NCBI GenBank assembly: GCA_026413225.1
Contig: CM048557.1
Coordinates: forward strand, 46,941,371 to 47,005,370
Direction of reading: 5' to 3'
Source of the DNA: Otis tarda
Taxonomy: Eukaryota > Chordata > Aves > Otidiformes > Otididae
DNA length: 64,000 nucleotides
Under the pieces are notes generated by a model. That model had not been told where the DNA came from, ran no database searches, and saw nothing but the letters and a program-made list of their open reading frames with translations. Every line of letters begins with the position of its first letter. Within the stretch, counting starts at the first letter, position 1. Made by a program: the position numbers and the translations under genes. Positions 1 to 12,355 of the stretch are shown here, in pieces.

Positions 1-972
1 GTAAAAAAGATTAGGCATGAGATCAGCGGCGGAAAAGCCAAAGGATCGGGGAGGCAGAACCCAGGCTAAAAACATCAAATCCTTTATAAAAAGGACACTT
101 TCAGCCTTTCTCTTTTCCAAGCTCTCTTTTCACCTTTCCGTGGTCAAACTATTCAACACTTCGTTGCGAATAGTTTTAAGAAATTATTTCTATTTTCCCT
201 AAGTATTAATTGTTCTTCCTCTATTTTTTACTGCACACAATTGTTCTCTAATAAGCACACAGCCCTCCTAAAAAGGTGAATATTGAAATGACCGCTCACC
301 AATACCTGCTTATTGCATATTTTGAGGGGCTATTTTTGAGGGGGTGAACTCTTAACTAGACTGGTGAGAAGTCAAAGAGAGATGTTGTATACGTGGGGGA
401 AAAATTGATCACAAAAGGTTTTGTTTGCCGTGATGACAGTCAGTTATTAATTGTAACGTGAACCAGAAGGGTGTTACGTTTGTCACTGGTTTTAGTTAAA
501 ATGCTCACCAGTGTTAAGTTGGGCAAGTTTATCTAAGGGTTAGTAGTGTTTTGCGGGGGGAGGAGGTTGCAGAGATTATTGCTCTTGGTTTTGGGACTGG
601 ACGCACTTTATCGGCTGAACGAACTAGATTATTGTATAGACGTAATTTTCCATTTCTCTATCGGTTTCTTTTTGGTCTTTGGCAGTTTCTTATGCATTCA
701 CCTCTCTCTAACAAAGTGTCTGGTTTTCGGGAGTAGGGAGGTGCAGCTGGGGACATTAGAAGTTTGGGGATACTGGGAGCAACAGGACCGTATTTATTTA
801 TTAAAAAAAAAAAAAAAGTTAGGAGGTGAGGATTCTCTTTCTGGAGCATTCGGGCACCTTCTGGTGGGGTATGTCTCTAAGCTTTTAATTATTTATTTCA
901 CTTTTGTCCTTTAAAAAAAATGAAGTAGAGCGAAACCCAAATGAAACAAAATAAAATTAGAGTAAACGTTTA

Positions 973-992
973 AAAATAAATAAATAAATAAA
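973..992. repeat. (AAAT)n microsatellite
   Basis: Five tandem AAAT-type units in an A-rich tract, directly visible. Confidence 0.85.
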
Positions 993-1530
993 GGAATGGC
1001 TAAAAGCCCAATACTTGATTTCATCTTCCTGGTGGTGATGGCTTCTCAATAGAAGCGATATCTGCCGATATCGCCACTGTTCCATGGCTGTAGCCTGGCC
1101 TCATTTTACGCTGCCTTTCCACTGAACATGTTGACGTGCTGCTGCTTATATAAGGGGAAGAACAAATTCAAGCGGATTAGTGCTTGGGATTTTGAGATCG
1201 GCTACTCAGATCGTGTTGTGGGTTTTTTCCTTTCCTTGGGGGAGCTGATGGGGGAAGGCTGGCGAATGATGGAGGGGGTGAAATCGGGATGTGTGGTTGG
1301 AGGAAGATGGGGGTGATGCGGGGAGCAGCTTATTCGCATAATGTCTGCGCTGCATCCCTTTTTCTTTTCTTTTTATAAAACCCATTATCTCTAAAAACAC
1401 GTTATTCTTCAGCCCGATCTAAAAAAAAAATCAGTGGGAGGGGTTATCATAGTGAGAGGGTTTGGTATGGGAGTCATTAGACCCACTGCTGCAAAACCAA
1501 GATACAGAAATCCATCTGCACCAACATTTC

Positions 1531-1563
1531 GGGGGGAGGGAGGGCGTAGGGAGGGGGGAAGGG
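1531..1563 (+). repeat. G-tract cluster, G-quadruplex-capable
   Basis: Six runs of three to six G are separated by loops of one to four bases, which fits the G3+N1-7 rule on the + strand. Confidence 0.7.
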
Positions 1564-1917
1564 ATGGATTGTCTATCTTGGATTAGCGAAGTGGCGCTTT
1601 GTATTCTTCGTTTTCCTCCCCATTTTCTGCCATTTCTCCCCATCCCCCTCATCTGCACACCCGCTTTCCTCCTCCCAGCCCCCACCCCCCGAAGGTTTCT
1701 CGTCCCTTGACGAGAAAATTCTGTGTTACATCCTGATGGCTCTGCGGCTTTTTTTTTTTCTTTTTAGTGCATCACAACAGTGGCACGATGACCTTTGCTT
1801 CATGCCACACAGATTCGGGTTCCCGATAGGAGTGTGACTGCAGCTTGGGCACACGTGCATGCACTCGTACACCCGTAGTCACATACCTAGGACAGGCCAT
1901 GATTTAATTCCAATTTT

Positions 1918-1948
1918 TGTGTGTGTGTCTTTGTGTGTGTGTGCGTGC
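1918..1948. repeat. (TG)n microsatellite, imperfect
   Basis: Two TG runs are interrupted by CTT and end in GCGTGCGG. Confidence 0.85.
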
Positions 1949-2138
1949 GGCTGATAAACATTGGCAGAGGGTAGGGAACGCAGTAAATGCCAAAGGCACG
2001 TCCATCCATTTCGCCAGCCCATCTCACCGCTCTCTTCTCCCGAACATTGTGTCACACATCATGAGATTTTGTGTTGGGGAGGGGTGTGCCCTATGTGGAT
2101 GGTAGGGGCCTGGGGGTTGGAGAGAGCGTATCTGTACT

Positions 2139-2164
2139 GGGGAGGGAGAAACTGGGGAGGGGGG
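2139..2164 (+). repeat. G-tract cluster, G-quadruplex-capable
   Basis: Runs of four, three, four and six G are separated by short A/C/T loops. It is a second such tract within about 600 bases. Confidence 0.6.
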
Positions 2165-3600
2165 AAATGGACCTGACGATGCTAATAACATTATTTTGGT
2201 CAAATGAACGTCTGGTGATAATGATTCAGTGTAACCATCCGTGAAATACATGCTTGCGACACACTGGAATAAAGGTTACTCCAGGGAGCTCCGGCAGATC
2301 CAGGCGTGCTTGGGGGAGTAAGCCTTCCCCTTGATGGGGAAAACAACATTCATAAATGCCCCAGGCCCCCTCCCTTGCCAATGCCTCCTTACATGTCCGA
2401 GCCAGAGGGCATTGCGATAGAGAGAGGGGGTGGGCTGCGCTGGAGCCAGGACCAAACAAAGCCTTCCTGCCTTGTCCTCGTGTGCCATCCTCCCTTGCCC
2501 TCTTTGAGCTTATCCATGCGGTTGATCCAGACGATGCAGGAATATCACCATTTCCATGCAGTCCCTGCTGGAGGCTGGAGGGTAGGGAATCGAGAGAGGA
2601 AGGGAAAAAATTCCTTATATTTTTGTTGTAGGATATGCAGGAGAGCCATGGCTTTTTGGGTGTGAGTAGAGCAGGGAAAAGGCTGGGAAGGGGGAGAGCA
2701 AAGGAAGAGGAGAGTCTCTGTCCATCCATCTCTCCCTTCCTTCTTTCCACTAGCTTGAACGTGGGGAAGGGCCTGGCAAGCCTCAGCAGATGGCTGTGGG
2801 TAGCTGGTGCGCAGGGGTGGGGGAGCTGAGGCAGTGAGAGGGGGGCTTTTCCTGGGTTTCAGGCAGGCCAGGTCCCTCTCCACGGCTTGCAGACCTGCTC
2901 AGCACCCTCCTTCTCTGGGTGCAAAAGAATCTCCTTGCTTGGTTGCAGGCTGTTCGCGCCCAGGCAGAGGGGAGCAGGGGGAGAAAGGTGCTTTTGTGGT
3001 TCCGCCAGCCGCTGCTTCTCATCTCCTCCGTGTGGCTGTGCCTGCTCCGAGGTCTCTGTGTTTCTGGATCTTTCCACTTCATGGAGCAATAGCAAAAGCT
3101 GAATAAATAGATCTGTCCAGGGCTATTGTTGTTTGCCTTTTGCTTTTCTGCTTTCTCTATGACCTTGAGGTGCAATGGTAAACTACAGCCAGGAAGATGA
3201 GGCAGCAAGCGTGCCCCACGCTGTTGACGTGGGTGATGCCTGGAGAGATACTCGTTTCCCCTGCTTTGTGCTCACCAGAGCCAATCTTGCCTCAGCTGCC
3301 CAGCTTCACCAGCAGTTACTTTCTCATCTCTCCCTGCCCTCCCTTTTACCCCAGTCGCTTCAGAAGCTGTTGTTCTGCAGCTCCTGTGCTTGTAGGCCAG
3401 ACGTGGCTGCTGTTGAAGATGATGCGGTGGCTAGCTGAGCAACAGGCGGAGGGGTGCTGCTTGCTCCCCAGCCCTGGAAACTGCTTCCCTGGTACCCTGT
3501 AGGGTGAAGGTGGGCCCTGGTTTTGTGGTTCTTCCATTCCCCAGTGACTAAGGTACTAGTGTGTTCTCATGGCATGGCGAGCCTCTGTTTATGAATTATT

Positions 3601-6600
3601 TGTTAGCAGGAATAGGAAAGGTTGGAAAAAAGCGTTATTGTAGGTAAACTTCAATGATTGCAATGTGAGTTTTGTAGCTCAGCCATCCCTGCCTGTGGTG
3701 CTTTGTCCTTCCTTGAGCTTGCACAGCCAGTCGAACAGAGTGAACTTTACATAGCACTGGACCTTACTCCTGACCCTAAAGGATTTTCACCCTTGAAGTA
3801 AAAGGGGAACTCAGTTCCTGCAGAGCATTTGGAGGGTAATTTGTGGTAGTGATGGTGGTGGATTTTAAGACCTAAGTTCCTGTGCAAAAAGGAAGTAAAT
3901 ATGCCGCTTTCCTCCATTTTCAAGCAAGTTACCAAGCCATCAGGTGGAGGCAGCTCTTTTCTTTTTTGTGGTCGAACTGGATTTAAAGCCTCAACCTAAA
4001 GGACATCTTCAAACTGTGCAAGATCTTCTGGCTCTTGTCTGGCATATTCCTGGGAAGGGAGAATTTAGTCTCTTTCTTGTTGTAGCAGCAGTGGTGTTTG
4101 GTAGAGCTACTGAACTTCTTGCTTTTGTAGCCTTCTCCAGGGCTCTTGATTTTTTTTTTTTTTTTTTTTTTTTTCTCCTTTGCGCCCTCCTTAGCTCTGC
4201 ACTCTAGGCATGTGCAAGTGCGTGTCTGGATACTGGCTGATCTGTGATACGCTGTAGCAAGGATAAGGCCTCACAGTGATCTGGCCAAGAACAAACTGAA
4301 GCAGCCAGAAGCTTTGTGATGACCAAAAGCGAGACTGCTTTTATCTGCCCCTGCCCCCACCAGCATGAAGAGGAGACAGGCTTTATTTTGGGACTATTGC
4401 CAATGCAGCTGGAGCCAGAAATTACCCAAATTTTGGTTAAGCTTTGGAAATTTTTGTCAGCTCTCTTCTCCCCTTCATCCCCCTCTTCTAGTTAATAACA
4501 GAGTCTGTCAGTCTAGCAGAGTTGGCTCATAATTCATACAGCAAGTGATGAGGAAGATATTTTGCATTTCGGAAACCAAGATGCTAGAGGGATTGGTAGC
4601 TTCTTGAAATGAGCACACTATATAATCATGGGTCAGGTCGTTTGCTTTTTCTTTGGTTTCTCCTCACATGGGCATAGACAAAGTCAATTCATGTGTGTAA
4701 AGGATTTTGAGAATCAAAGATAGTGTTTTGACCTCTCATTGTCATTCCAAACAGCCAGACCAAGACATGTTTGTAGAAAGACAGTATGGAGAAGTTTTTT
4801 CTTCCTTTCTTCTCGTTGTGGGCAGTGCATGGCATTTGCAGTGTTCTGTGTTTGTACTTTTTTTTTTGTTTTTTTTTTTGGCATGGAAAAGTCATGACTT
4901 CAGGTCGGGCTTGCCTGAGTATGGTTTTGCTGGGGTCTAGTAGGGATGAAGTGGATGAAGAGTTGAGTGATAAGACTCCTGGTGGAAATATGCCAGTGGT
5001 GTTAGAAGATCCCATGTCCTTCCTTAAAGGAAGGTGGGGATGCAATTTCTCTTTGCCATTCACAGAAAAGGGCTCTCTGAGCACTGTGGATGGCTCTTGG
5101 GAATTGTACACCACACAGCCAGCTTGGCAGAGTCCTGCATCTGGGCTAAAGCCTGCGGTCTCCTGGGACCCTGGGTTGCTGCGGGCGTCACTGTTTGGCT
5201 TTGCAGAGGGCGGTGGAGGCGCGCCTGCGGCCATCAGAAGTTCAACGCTGTCTGAAATGTGACCCTTTGCTACAGAATGGATTAGCTCTTCACTTGCCTT
5301 GCTTCCTCATGTCTCTTAGAGCTTTCCCCTTGTCTCTCACAGCCCTGTGCCCGAGTTCTGTCCGAGCCATGCTCCCCTGCCTGCTTCTTGTCTGCTGGCA
5401 GCAGGAGTGAGCAGGCGTGTTGGGAAGGGGATGTCAGGGATGAGGAGGGCTCTGTGAGTATGCCTCTCATCTCTCAGCAATGTGCTCAGCTCCTGTCCTT
5501 TCCAAATTCCTTTTCTCTGCCCTTGATGGTGAGGGACGGCTTATTTTGAACACAATCTGCTTGTGTCATTCCTGGCCCTGCCAGTTGTCATCCATCACAT
5601 CACAGGAACTAATTAACACTGGTAGCTTTGGATCCTGGGAATGACAGTGCTGGGATAGTAGACTATTTCAAAGATCCTGATGTCTCTCTTCATAACTAGG
5701 GCAGCGCAGCCCAGCTCAGGAGTTCATGGACTGTTGTCTCTTGCGTGCTGCACCCTTGCTGTAGTGAGGGTGCCTGTGTGTTTAGCCAGGAGGGTGCCCA
5801 AGGCCTAGGCCTGCCTCGTAATGCCCTTGACAGTGCTGCAGCATCCCCTGCGTCCAAGTACCTCCCAGCAGCCGGATGAGAGCCAAGGAATGGGATAGAA
5901 TAATAATTGATGAGGATGGGGGGAGGTATGATGTAAATGTTTTGAAGCTGCCGGTAGCTTCTCCACTGCCTTTGAGTACATATAGCTGTGCGTAGTCCCA
6001 GGATCTCTTTGTGAATTTGACCCTGGGAGCATCCTCTGCTCATGGCAAAGCACACTCTCCTGCTTCCGCTGCGCTGCTGATCCTATTGCTGTGTTGATCG
6101 GGGGTGTTGTCAGGGGAGTTGAAGTGCTGCTCCCATGGGGATGGCAGGTTTAAAGGTGAGGCATCGGTCATATAGGGAGGCTACCCAGAGAGCACTTGCT
6201 TTCCTTCTCCCTCTACTTTCTGCCTTTCCTGCTGTTGTGAACTACTTTGAAGGAGGGGAAGAGTCCTAGGGGTATGGAAAGGAAGATAGCTAAGAAAGAG
6301 GGTGATGTTTGCTGGCAGCTGAAGGAGGATGAGGAGAGGAAGAACTCTCCAGTGGAGTAGCTGTCTGATGGGACTGGCTGCATCTGCAGAGCAGGGAGGT
6401 GCTGGCTTCATTTCATTCTGCTGTTGCAGCCCATTTTTTTTTTTTTTCCCAATAATGTGTTAATTAAACATTGATTTCAGGGGAAAAAGGAATCTGCTTG
6501 AACTGCAGAAACTAAATGGAATGTGGAGGAACAGGATCTGGTGAGGGATGTGTGGAAGGACCTTCTGTCAGCTGTCTTTATGACCAGTCGTGGAGGGAAG

Positions 6601-7637
6601 CAAGGAAAGGGCTGGAGAAAAACCTGTTCACCTTAAGTTTAGAGTCCTTGACTCATCTTAAGGGGGGATTTTGTTCCTTCTGTAGCTGCACAATTTTCAA
6701 CTGATGTGTGCTAAGGAATTACAAGGTAGTCAACTATTTTCTTCCTAAATTTGGGTATCAAAATACTTCATCTTTATTAAAAAGAGAAACAGAAGAGATA
6801 TTTTTTCAAGGCATGTTAGTGTTCAAGAGGCTTTCTGTTCTGTTTGACACTCTTGATTTTCTACTCTTGTGGTTACTATTGTATCTATAGATTAATTAAG
6901 CTGTGGTGCAAGTTAAGGCACCAGTCATAATGGTGTACTTGCTGTTCTTACTTGCAGATATCTAGTAGCTTGACTGACCTTCATTTACTGCCTGTGGATA
7001 AGTCAGTCACTGAACACGGGTATAAGATTATGATATGCACATTTAACATTTTCTCTTCTGGTCCTCAGAGCACTGGAAGGTGAGACAAGATTGTGATCTC
7101 TCCCTCCCTTGCTTGGTTGAACTCTCTTCTGTTCATTAGACTGGAAGACCCAGTGGTAGGTTGTGCTGCCCTCCTTTTGTGCTTCTAGGTGTTAGGGGCG
7201 CAGGGGGAAGATAAGAGTCCTTGCTGTAGTCTGAGATCTTATCTGGACTAAACATCTCTATGCTGATGTAAGCAATATATTCTTACAGCATTAAAGAGTT
7301 TGATTTGAATTATTTTGACTGTTGTGCTTTCTTCCTCACTAGTTCTGGGAAATAACGGAAAGGAGGGAATAACCTGTTTGACCTTTTTGAGCATTGTGTA
7401 AGTCTGAATTGAAGTGATCTCGCAAAGATCTCGGTCAGTTCATGCAATAAGCGAAACTGCAGTGTTGTCCTGAGAAGGAACCTGTCCTGACTGCAAAATT
7501 CCTTTCTGCACCATCAGCAATATCAGACTACAGAAGGATCTGCTGCAGCATGAGGACACATTTGAAAAGGAACAGATTAAGCCATGGAGCAACTATTTTC
7601 CAGGAAGATTTTTGACCTATTGATGGCTGGTGAGACC
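3601..7637. other. Unique non-coding sequence
   Basis: No exon, RNA gene or recognisable transposon is seen. The interval contains a 25-base T run (4150-4174) and shorter T runs near 4860 and 6435. ORFs are short and do not resemble known families. Confidence 0.6.
4150..4174. repeat. Poly-T tract (25 T)
   Basis: An uninterrupted T run. It could be the A-tail of a minus-strand retrocopy, but the adjoining sequence shows no recognisable element. Confidence 0.85.
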
Positions 7638-8345
7638 CACAGAATCACAGAATGGTTGAGGTTGGAAGGGACCTCTGGAAGTCATCTGATCTAACTCCCT
7701 GCTCAAGCAGGACCACCTAGAAAAGATAACCATGTCCAGATGGCTTTTGAATATCTTCAAGGAGGGAGACTCCACAACTTTTCTGGGCAACCTGTGCCAG
7801 AGCTCAGTCACCCTCACAATAAGAAAAGTGTTTCCTGATGTTTAGACAGGACCTCCTCTGTTTCAGTTTGTGCTTCTTGCCTCTGCTTCAGTTTGTTCCT
7901 GGTGCCTGTCACTGGCCACCACTGAAAAGAGCATGGCTCTGTTATCTGTACACCCTCCCTTTAGGTATTTATGTACATTGATAAGATCCCCCCTGAATCT
8001 TTTCTTCTCCATGCTAAACAGTCCCAGTTCTCCCAGCCCTTCCTCATATGAGAGATGCTCTTAATCTTCTTCCTGGCCCTTTGTTGGACTCTCCACATTA
8101 TATCCATCTCTCTTTTGTAATGGGAGGGTCTGGAACTGGATACAATACTCCAGGTTTGGCATCACCAGTGCTGAGCAGAGGGAATGGATCCCCTCCCTTG
8201 ACCTGCTGGCAACATTCGTAATGCAGCCCAGGATGCCAGTAGCCGCCTTCTGCGCAAGGGCACATTGCTGGCTGGTGTTCACTCCAGGAGGACTCCCAGG
8301 TCCTTTTCTTCTAAGCTGCTTCCCAGCCATGTGACTCTCAGCATG
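7638..8345 (-). mobile_element. CR1 LINE, 5'-truncated, minus strand
   Basis: On the minus strand this ends with the CR1 3' terminus (the + strand begins with the AATCACAGAATGG tail complement and a GTTGGAAGGGACC block). It reads back through the 3' UTR into the end of ORF2. The minus-strand frame at 8061-8372 holds the CR1 thumb-region motifs SQQCAL, ILGCI, ASRSREGI and SALV. Frameshifts and stops show it is dead, and 5' truncation is usual for CR1. Confidence 0.9.
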
Positions 8346-8571
8346 TACTGTTGCATGACCCATGAACACCACTACAATGATTTGGAGTGTCAGCAGAGCA
8401 GGCAGGATGGTCCTTGACTATTAACTTAAGAAGCATAAGTTTGGAGTTCTTTCCCAGAATGTCAGACCAGTTTTTCATACTAGTCGTCACTTTCTCCATC
8501 CACTGAAAATTCAGAATTATCATTTGTAAAGCATTATGAGTTCCTTGAAAGGAAGGCTTCATGTATATGAG
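8346..8571. other. Unique spacer between two CR1 copies
   Basis: About 225 bases without recognisable features between two minus-strand CR1 fragments. Confidence 0.5.
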
Positions 8572-8990
8572 AAGAGAATAATTCCAGTTGGAAGGGACCT
8601 ACAATGATCGTCTAGTCTAACTGCCTGACCACTTCAGGGTAGATCAAAAGTTAAAGGATGTTATGACAGGCATGGGACATTGACCACCCCTCTAGAAAGC
8701 TCTTCCAGTGTTTGGTCACCCTCTCTGTAAAGAAGTATTTCCTGCTGTCTGGTCTGAACCTCCCCTGGTGCATCTTTGAAACATTCCTACACATCCTGGC
8801 ACTGAATAGCAGAGAGAAGAGATGAGCACCTCCTTCTCCTCAGTTCCTCTCCTCAGGAAGCTGTAGAGAGCAATGAGAGAGCTTCCTTTTCTGCAAACTA
8901 GACAACCCAGATTCCTCAGCCACTTCCCATGGGACATGCTTCCCAACCCTTTCACCAGCTCTCTGGATGTATTCGAGTACCTTTACATCC
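8572..8990 (-). mobile_element. CR1 LINE 3' fragment, older subfamily, minus strand
   Basis: The + strand begins with AATTCCAGTTGGAAGGGACC, the complement of a CR1 3' UTR. It continues with CR1-like blocks such as GTAAAGAAGTATTTCCTG and CCTCAGCCACTTCCCATGGGACA. It differs clearly from the copy just upstream, so it is a separate insertion from another subfamily. Mostly untranslated sequence remains. Confidence 0.8.
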
Positions 8991-9880
8991 TTCTTAGTTT
9001 GTGGGGGAGAGAGAGAGAGAGTCCAGTTTCTTTAATTGTTCTGTTACTGTGACTGGTTATACACTGCAATCTTTTTGTGGACCATGAAGAAAAGAAATTT
9101 TGAATTATTGGTTATTTTGACTTTTTTTTTTTGAGGGGAACAGAGATGGGAAATTCAGGAATCCTGTGATGAGATTAAGGCCAGCCTTGTCAAAGGATTC
9201 TGTATGTCTGATATTGCCTTGAAGTCCTGGAATCAAAAGCTGGTGGCTTGTCTGGTCAGCTCATGCAGCACTTTGGAAGAAGGTATAATACAATATACTT
9301 TCAGGTATATGCATTTAAAATACCTACTGTATATCTAGGAATCAAATGTTAAGGGCTTTATATGAAAATACAAGGAAACAAATTGATCCTTGGTGTAATT
9401 TCACAGAAGTCATCAATCAAATGCATATTGAGGGTGTATCTGACAACGGTGGGCCAAAATACATCATTTTGTTCAGCCGAGTCTTAAGGATTTAGCTCTC
9501 TATAATTAAGATTTTTAAATATGTCCCTTGGTGTCTTTGTTGGTTGATATGACCTAGTTAATGGGTTGCCAGCAGCTCTGTTTGGTACTAGCTTGGGTCG
9601 TAGAATGACGTGGTGCCTGGGACGTTGTGCTATTTCTTTGGCAGTAGATTGTAATTTAATTGAATAAATGTATCTTACAAGGCTAGAGTGAGCTACTGCT
9701 GTTTACTAAGACCACAGTGTATCAGGTAGAAATGCAGAGTGAAAAGGGAGTACCTTTTGATAAGGCAGTAACTCTTTTCTTTAAGAAGTTTGCCTAAACA
9801 CAGCAGTCCTTCCTTCCATGCTCTCTTTGTTGCCAGTGTGTAACATGAGGCAGGAAGTTGATCTGCTTTCTTGGCACAAC
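8991..9880. other. Unique sequence with a (GA)n run
   Basis: A short (GA)n microsatellite lies at about 9006-9021 and a T run near 9123. Nothing else is recognisable. Confidence 0.5.
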
Positions 9881-10585
9881 GTAGGACATGTACCTATTGA
9901 ACTCGAAAATGGTCTGAATTTGATAAGAAAAAGTTTATTAAAGACAAATGAGAAGTACTGCACTTGGGAAGGTGAAATCAAATGCCTGTATGTAAAATGG
10001 GGGATAACAAGCCAGGCAACAGAACTGCAGAAGAGGATCTGGGAGTCACTACAGTGAGTCAGAGACTGAACGTGAGTCAACAGTGTGGTGACATTGCAAA
10101 AAAGCAAATCTCATTTTAGGGTGTATTTAACAGGAATGTCACGTGTAGCACACAGGCAGTAGCTTTTCTACTCTAGCAACTGCTGCTGAACACAGCAGAG
10201 CAGCAAAACCAGAAACAGTGGAAGGAGATGAGGAGAGGGCAGCCAGGGCAGCGAGTGCCACCTGCGAGGAGAGGCTACGAGAACCAGGTTGGTTTAGTCT
10301 AGAGAGAAGGTTGACGAGGGACATAAAAGTCTTCCAATGTTTAAAAGCTTGTTTTAAGAAGACAGTGATTAATTGTTCTCTGTGTCCACTGGGGATAGGA
10401 CAAGAGGTAATCAGCTTAATTTGTAGCAAGGAAGATGTAGAGATAGGTGCTAGGAAAGCTTTGTGAGTATTTGGATATTTAAGCATGAAAACAGCTTACC
10501 AAGAGAGGTTGTGGTGCCCTCATCAAAGGAAGTTTTAAGAGCAGATGAGACAGAGAGACACTAGATTTTATCTAGGTTGTTTTAT
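9881..10585 (+). mobile_element. Old CR1-type LINE fragment, plus strand
   Basis: The + strand keeps late ORF2 landmarks in broken frames: a QKRIWESL-like motif at about 10030, a GDIAKKANL-like region at about 10090, and ERLREPGWFSLERR at about 10270-10312, followed by thumb-to-C-terminus residues up to about 10460. This is the LREL-LFSLEKRR block of CR1/L3-type LINEs. It is much more diverged than the minus-strand copies and in the opposite orientation, so it is a much older insertion. Confidence 0.7.
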
Positions 10586-12104
10586 TACAGTTTTGCCCAG
10601 TTCAGAAGGAGAATGGGCTGCCTGAACTCCAGAAGTCTAGTCTCAACACCTCTTGCGCTCCCTGAAAGGCAGCCTTCTCCCCTCTCTGGCTGTTGTGGTG
10701 GGAGTGTGGGGAGGCAGGGCCAGGGTGAAGCACTCCCTCTGCAATGCCCCTGCAGCACCTTCCATGCTCCTGGCATGATCCAGTTTTACATTGCGTGTCC
10801 ATGAAAGGCTTGAGGGAGCTTGTGCATTTCGGCAGTGTCGTATTAGCATCCAGCACGGTAAGCTTTTCTGTTTCTGCAGATAACAAGCAGAGGGCTGGCC
10901 CAGCTTTCTGTATCCTTATAACTAGGAAATGGAAGTTATTAGAGAATCTTATCCCACTAACTGATTAATTTATACTGGGAAGATTTAGACAAATGATTTG
11001 GAGATGGAAAGATGACTTCCACTTCTGCTTTCACCTATTAAAAACCACTGCAGGTTTGTATGGTGTGTCATAGTTACTACAAGATGATTTTTCTGTGCTC
11101 TTCCATCAAAGATAGTGGGCAATGGCAAAGGATTTTCCTCTCTGCAACAATCTTTTCTTCCAGTTGCCTAATACAGAGTAGTGTGGATTAGGTATTGCAG
11201 AGAGGTGCATTAGCACCCAGTGGATTTGAGAAGAGGGAGCCTGACGCCTGATTCAGTAAAGACACATACTTCAGTACTTGTGAAAGGGGCTCATGGCACT
11301 TCCAGAGAGGAGGAAGTTACTCAGGGAATGGGACTGTTCTTCCCTGAGCATTCAGCAAAACCTTTCAGTGGCTACTAGAAAGTAATCCAAGACTCGCTTG
11401 GTGTGTTATTTATATATTTTCCTGAATCTTAGATTTACGTGAACAGCCTGTCTGGAGCTAGTTGGGTGTAGAAGTGAATTTCTGAGCATCTCCAATGCAG
11501 AGAGCTGGTTTCCCTAACAAGCCTTCTCAAAGAAGGAAGTTTCTTCCTTTTGGTTTAACAGAACATCCAGGAATATATGCTTGTTGGACTTGGATAATTT
11601 TGAGCTTGGCTACTATATGGGCGCATAGTTTGTAATATAACCATTTTCCACCTCCTTACATAAACTTGTAACTGCAAGCTCCTGCTATTCTTCAGAGTGA
11701 GTGGAGGATGAAGATATTATCCTCTACTACTTGGCACTAGAAGTGAGTCAGGGTTGATACACAAAAGTAGGAGGCAACAGTTTGTGTGTAGGAAGCTTGT
11801 TCTGTCCAGGGAAAATCTGAGGGTTATATGCAGGGCGTTAGTCCTGCTGCACTAAAAGGCTGGTATCTTCTTCTGGAGCTGAGTTCACACACACTCACCA
11901 TTTGGAGCATATGGAGAGCTCAGCAGATTCAGGCCTCAAGGGATGGCTGGTGAACTGGTCGAAAGTAGGTTGCAATGTAATTATTTGTTTACGAGGCCCC
12001 ATATTGCACCAAGTAATAATTGTTTATGAACTCTTCTGTGGAGTCAGGAGGGAAACATTCCAACCCAAGGAGATAGTGAGATATAACCTAATTATTGTTG
12101 TTAT
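10586..12104. other. Unique non-coding sequence
   Basis: No exon or repeat can be supported. Scattered short ORFs have no recognisable domain. Confidence 0.5.
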
Positions 12105-12355
12105 CCCTGCCTATTGTGGTAGCACCTACACAATCCTGGATCAAACGCAGGGCAAAAAAATGTTCCCTGCCCCGAAGAGCTAGCAAACTAAGGATGAGAC
12201 AGGAGACAACAGATGGACACAGATAACTGGGGGAGTACAGAAAAACAAAGATTGGTCAGCAGGATGGGTGGTATGATAGCATGTTGACAGCTTAGCTGTT
12301 ATCAAGCTTTCTGTAGGCATGTGGCAAAGGATTACAACAATAATTCAAGCTGCGG
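12105..12355 (+). repeat. Ancient amniote interspersed repeat relic
   Basis: The order of GGTAGCACCTACA, CAAACGCAGGGCA, CCCTGCCCCGAAGAGCT, GACAGGAGACAACAG, GGGGGAGTACAG and GATTGGTCAGCA matches a dispersed repeat I remember from turtle, crocodile and bird genomes (SINE/MIR-like or LINE-tail derived). The exact family name is uncertain. Confidence 0.5.

Larger units (their letters stand above)
1..3600. other. CpG-retaining, G-rich non-coding region, possibly promoter-proximal
   Basis: No gene can be supported. I count 15 CpG dinucleotides in 1021-1440, much denser than most of the window. G-tract clusters lie at 1531-1563 and 2139-2164. TATA-like motifs occur at 84-93 and 1147-1154 (TATATAAG). 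Because NRXN3 lies downstream on the same strand, this could be the shore of an upstream promoter or first exon, but no exon can be delimited. The overlapping ORFs of about 60-170 codons on both strands have no family resemblance. Confidence 0.3.

Noticed and set aside
2226..2750. 174-codon minus-strand ORF
   Set aside because: It lies in a GC-richer, low-complexity region where stops are rare; several other frames are open over the same stretch and its proline/serine-rich translation has no recognisable domain.
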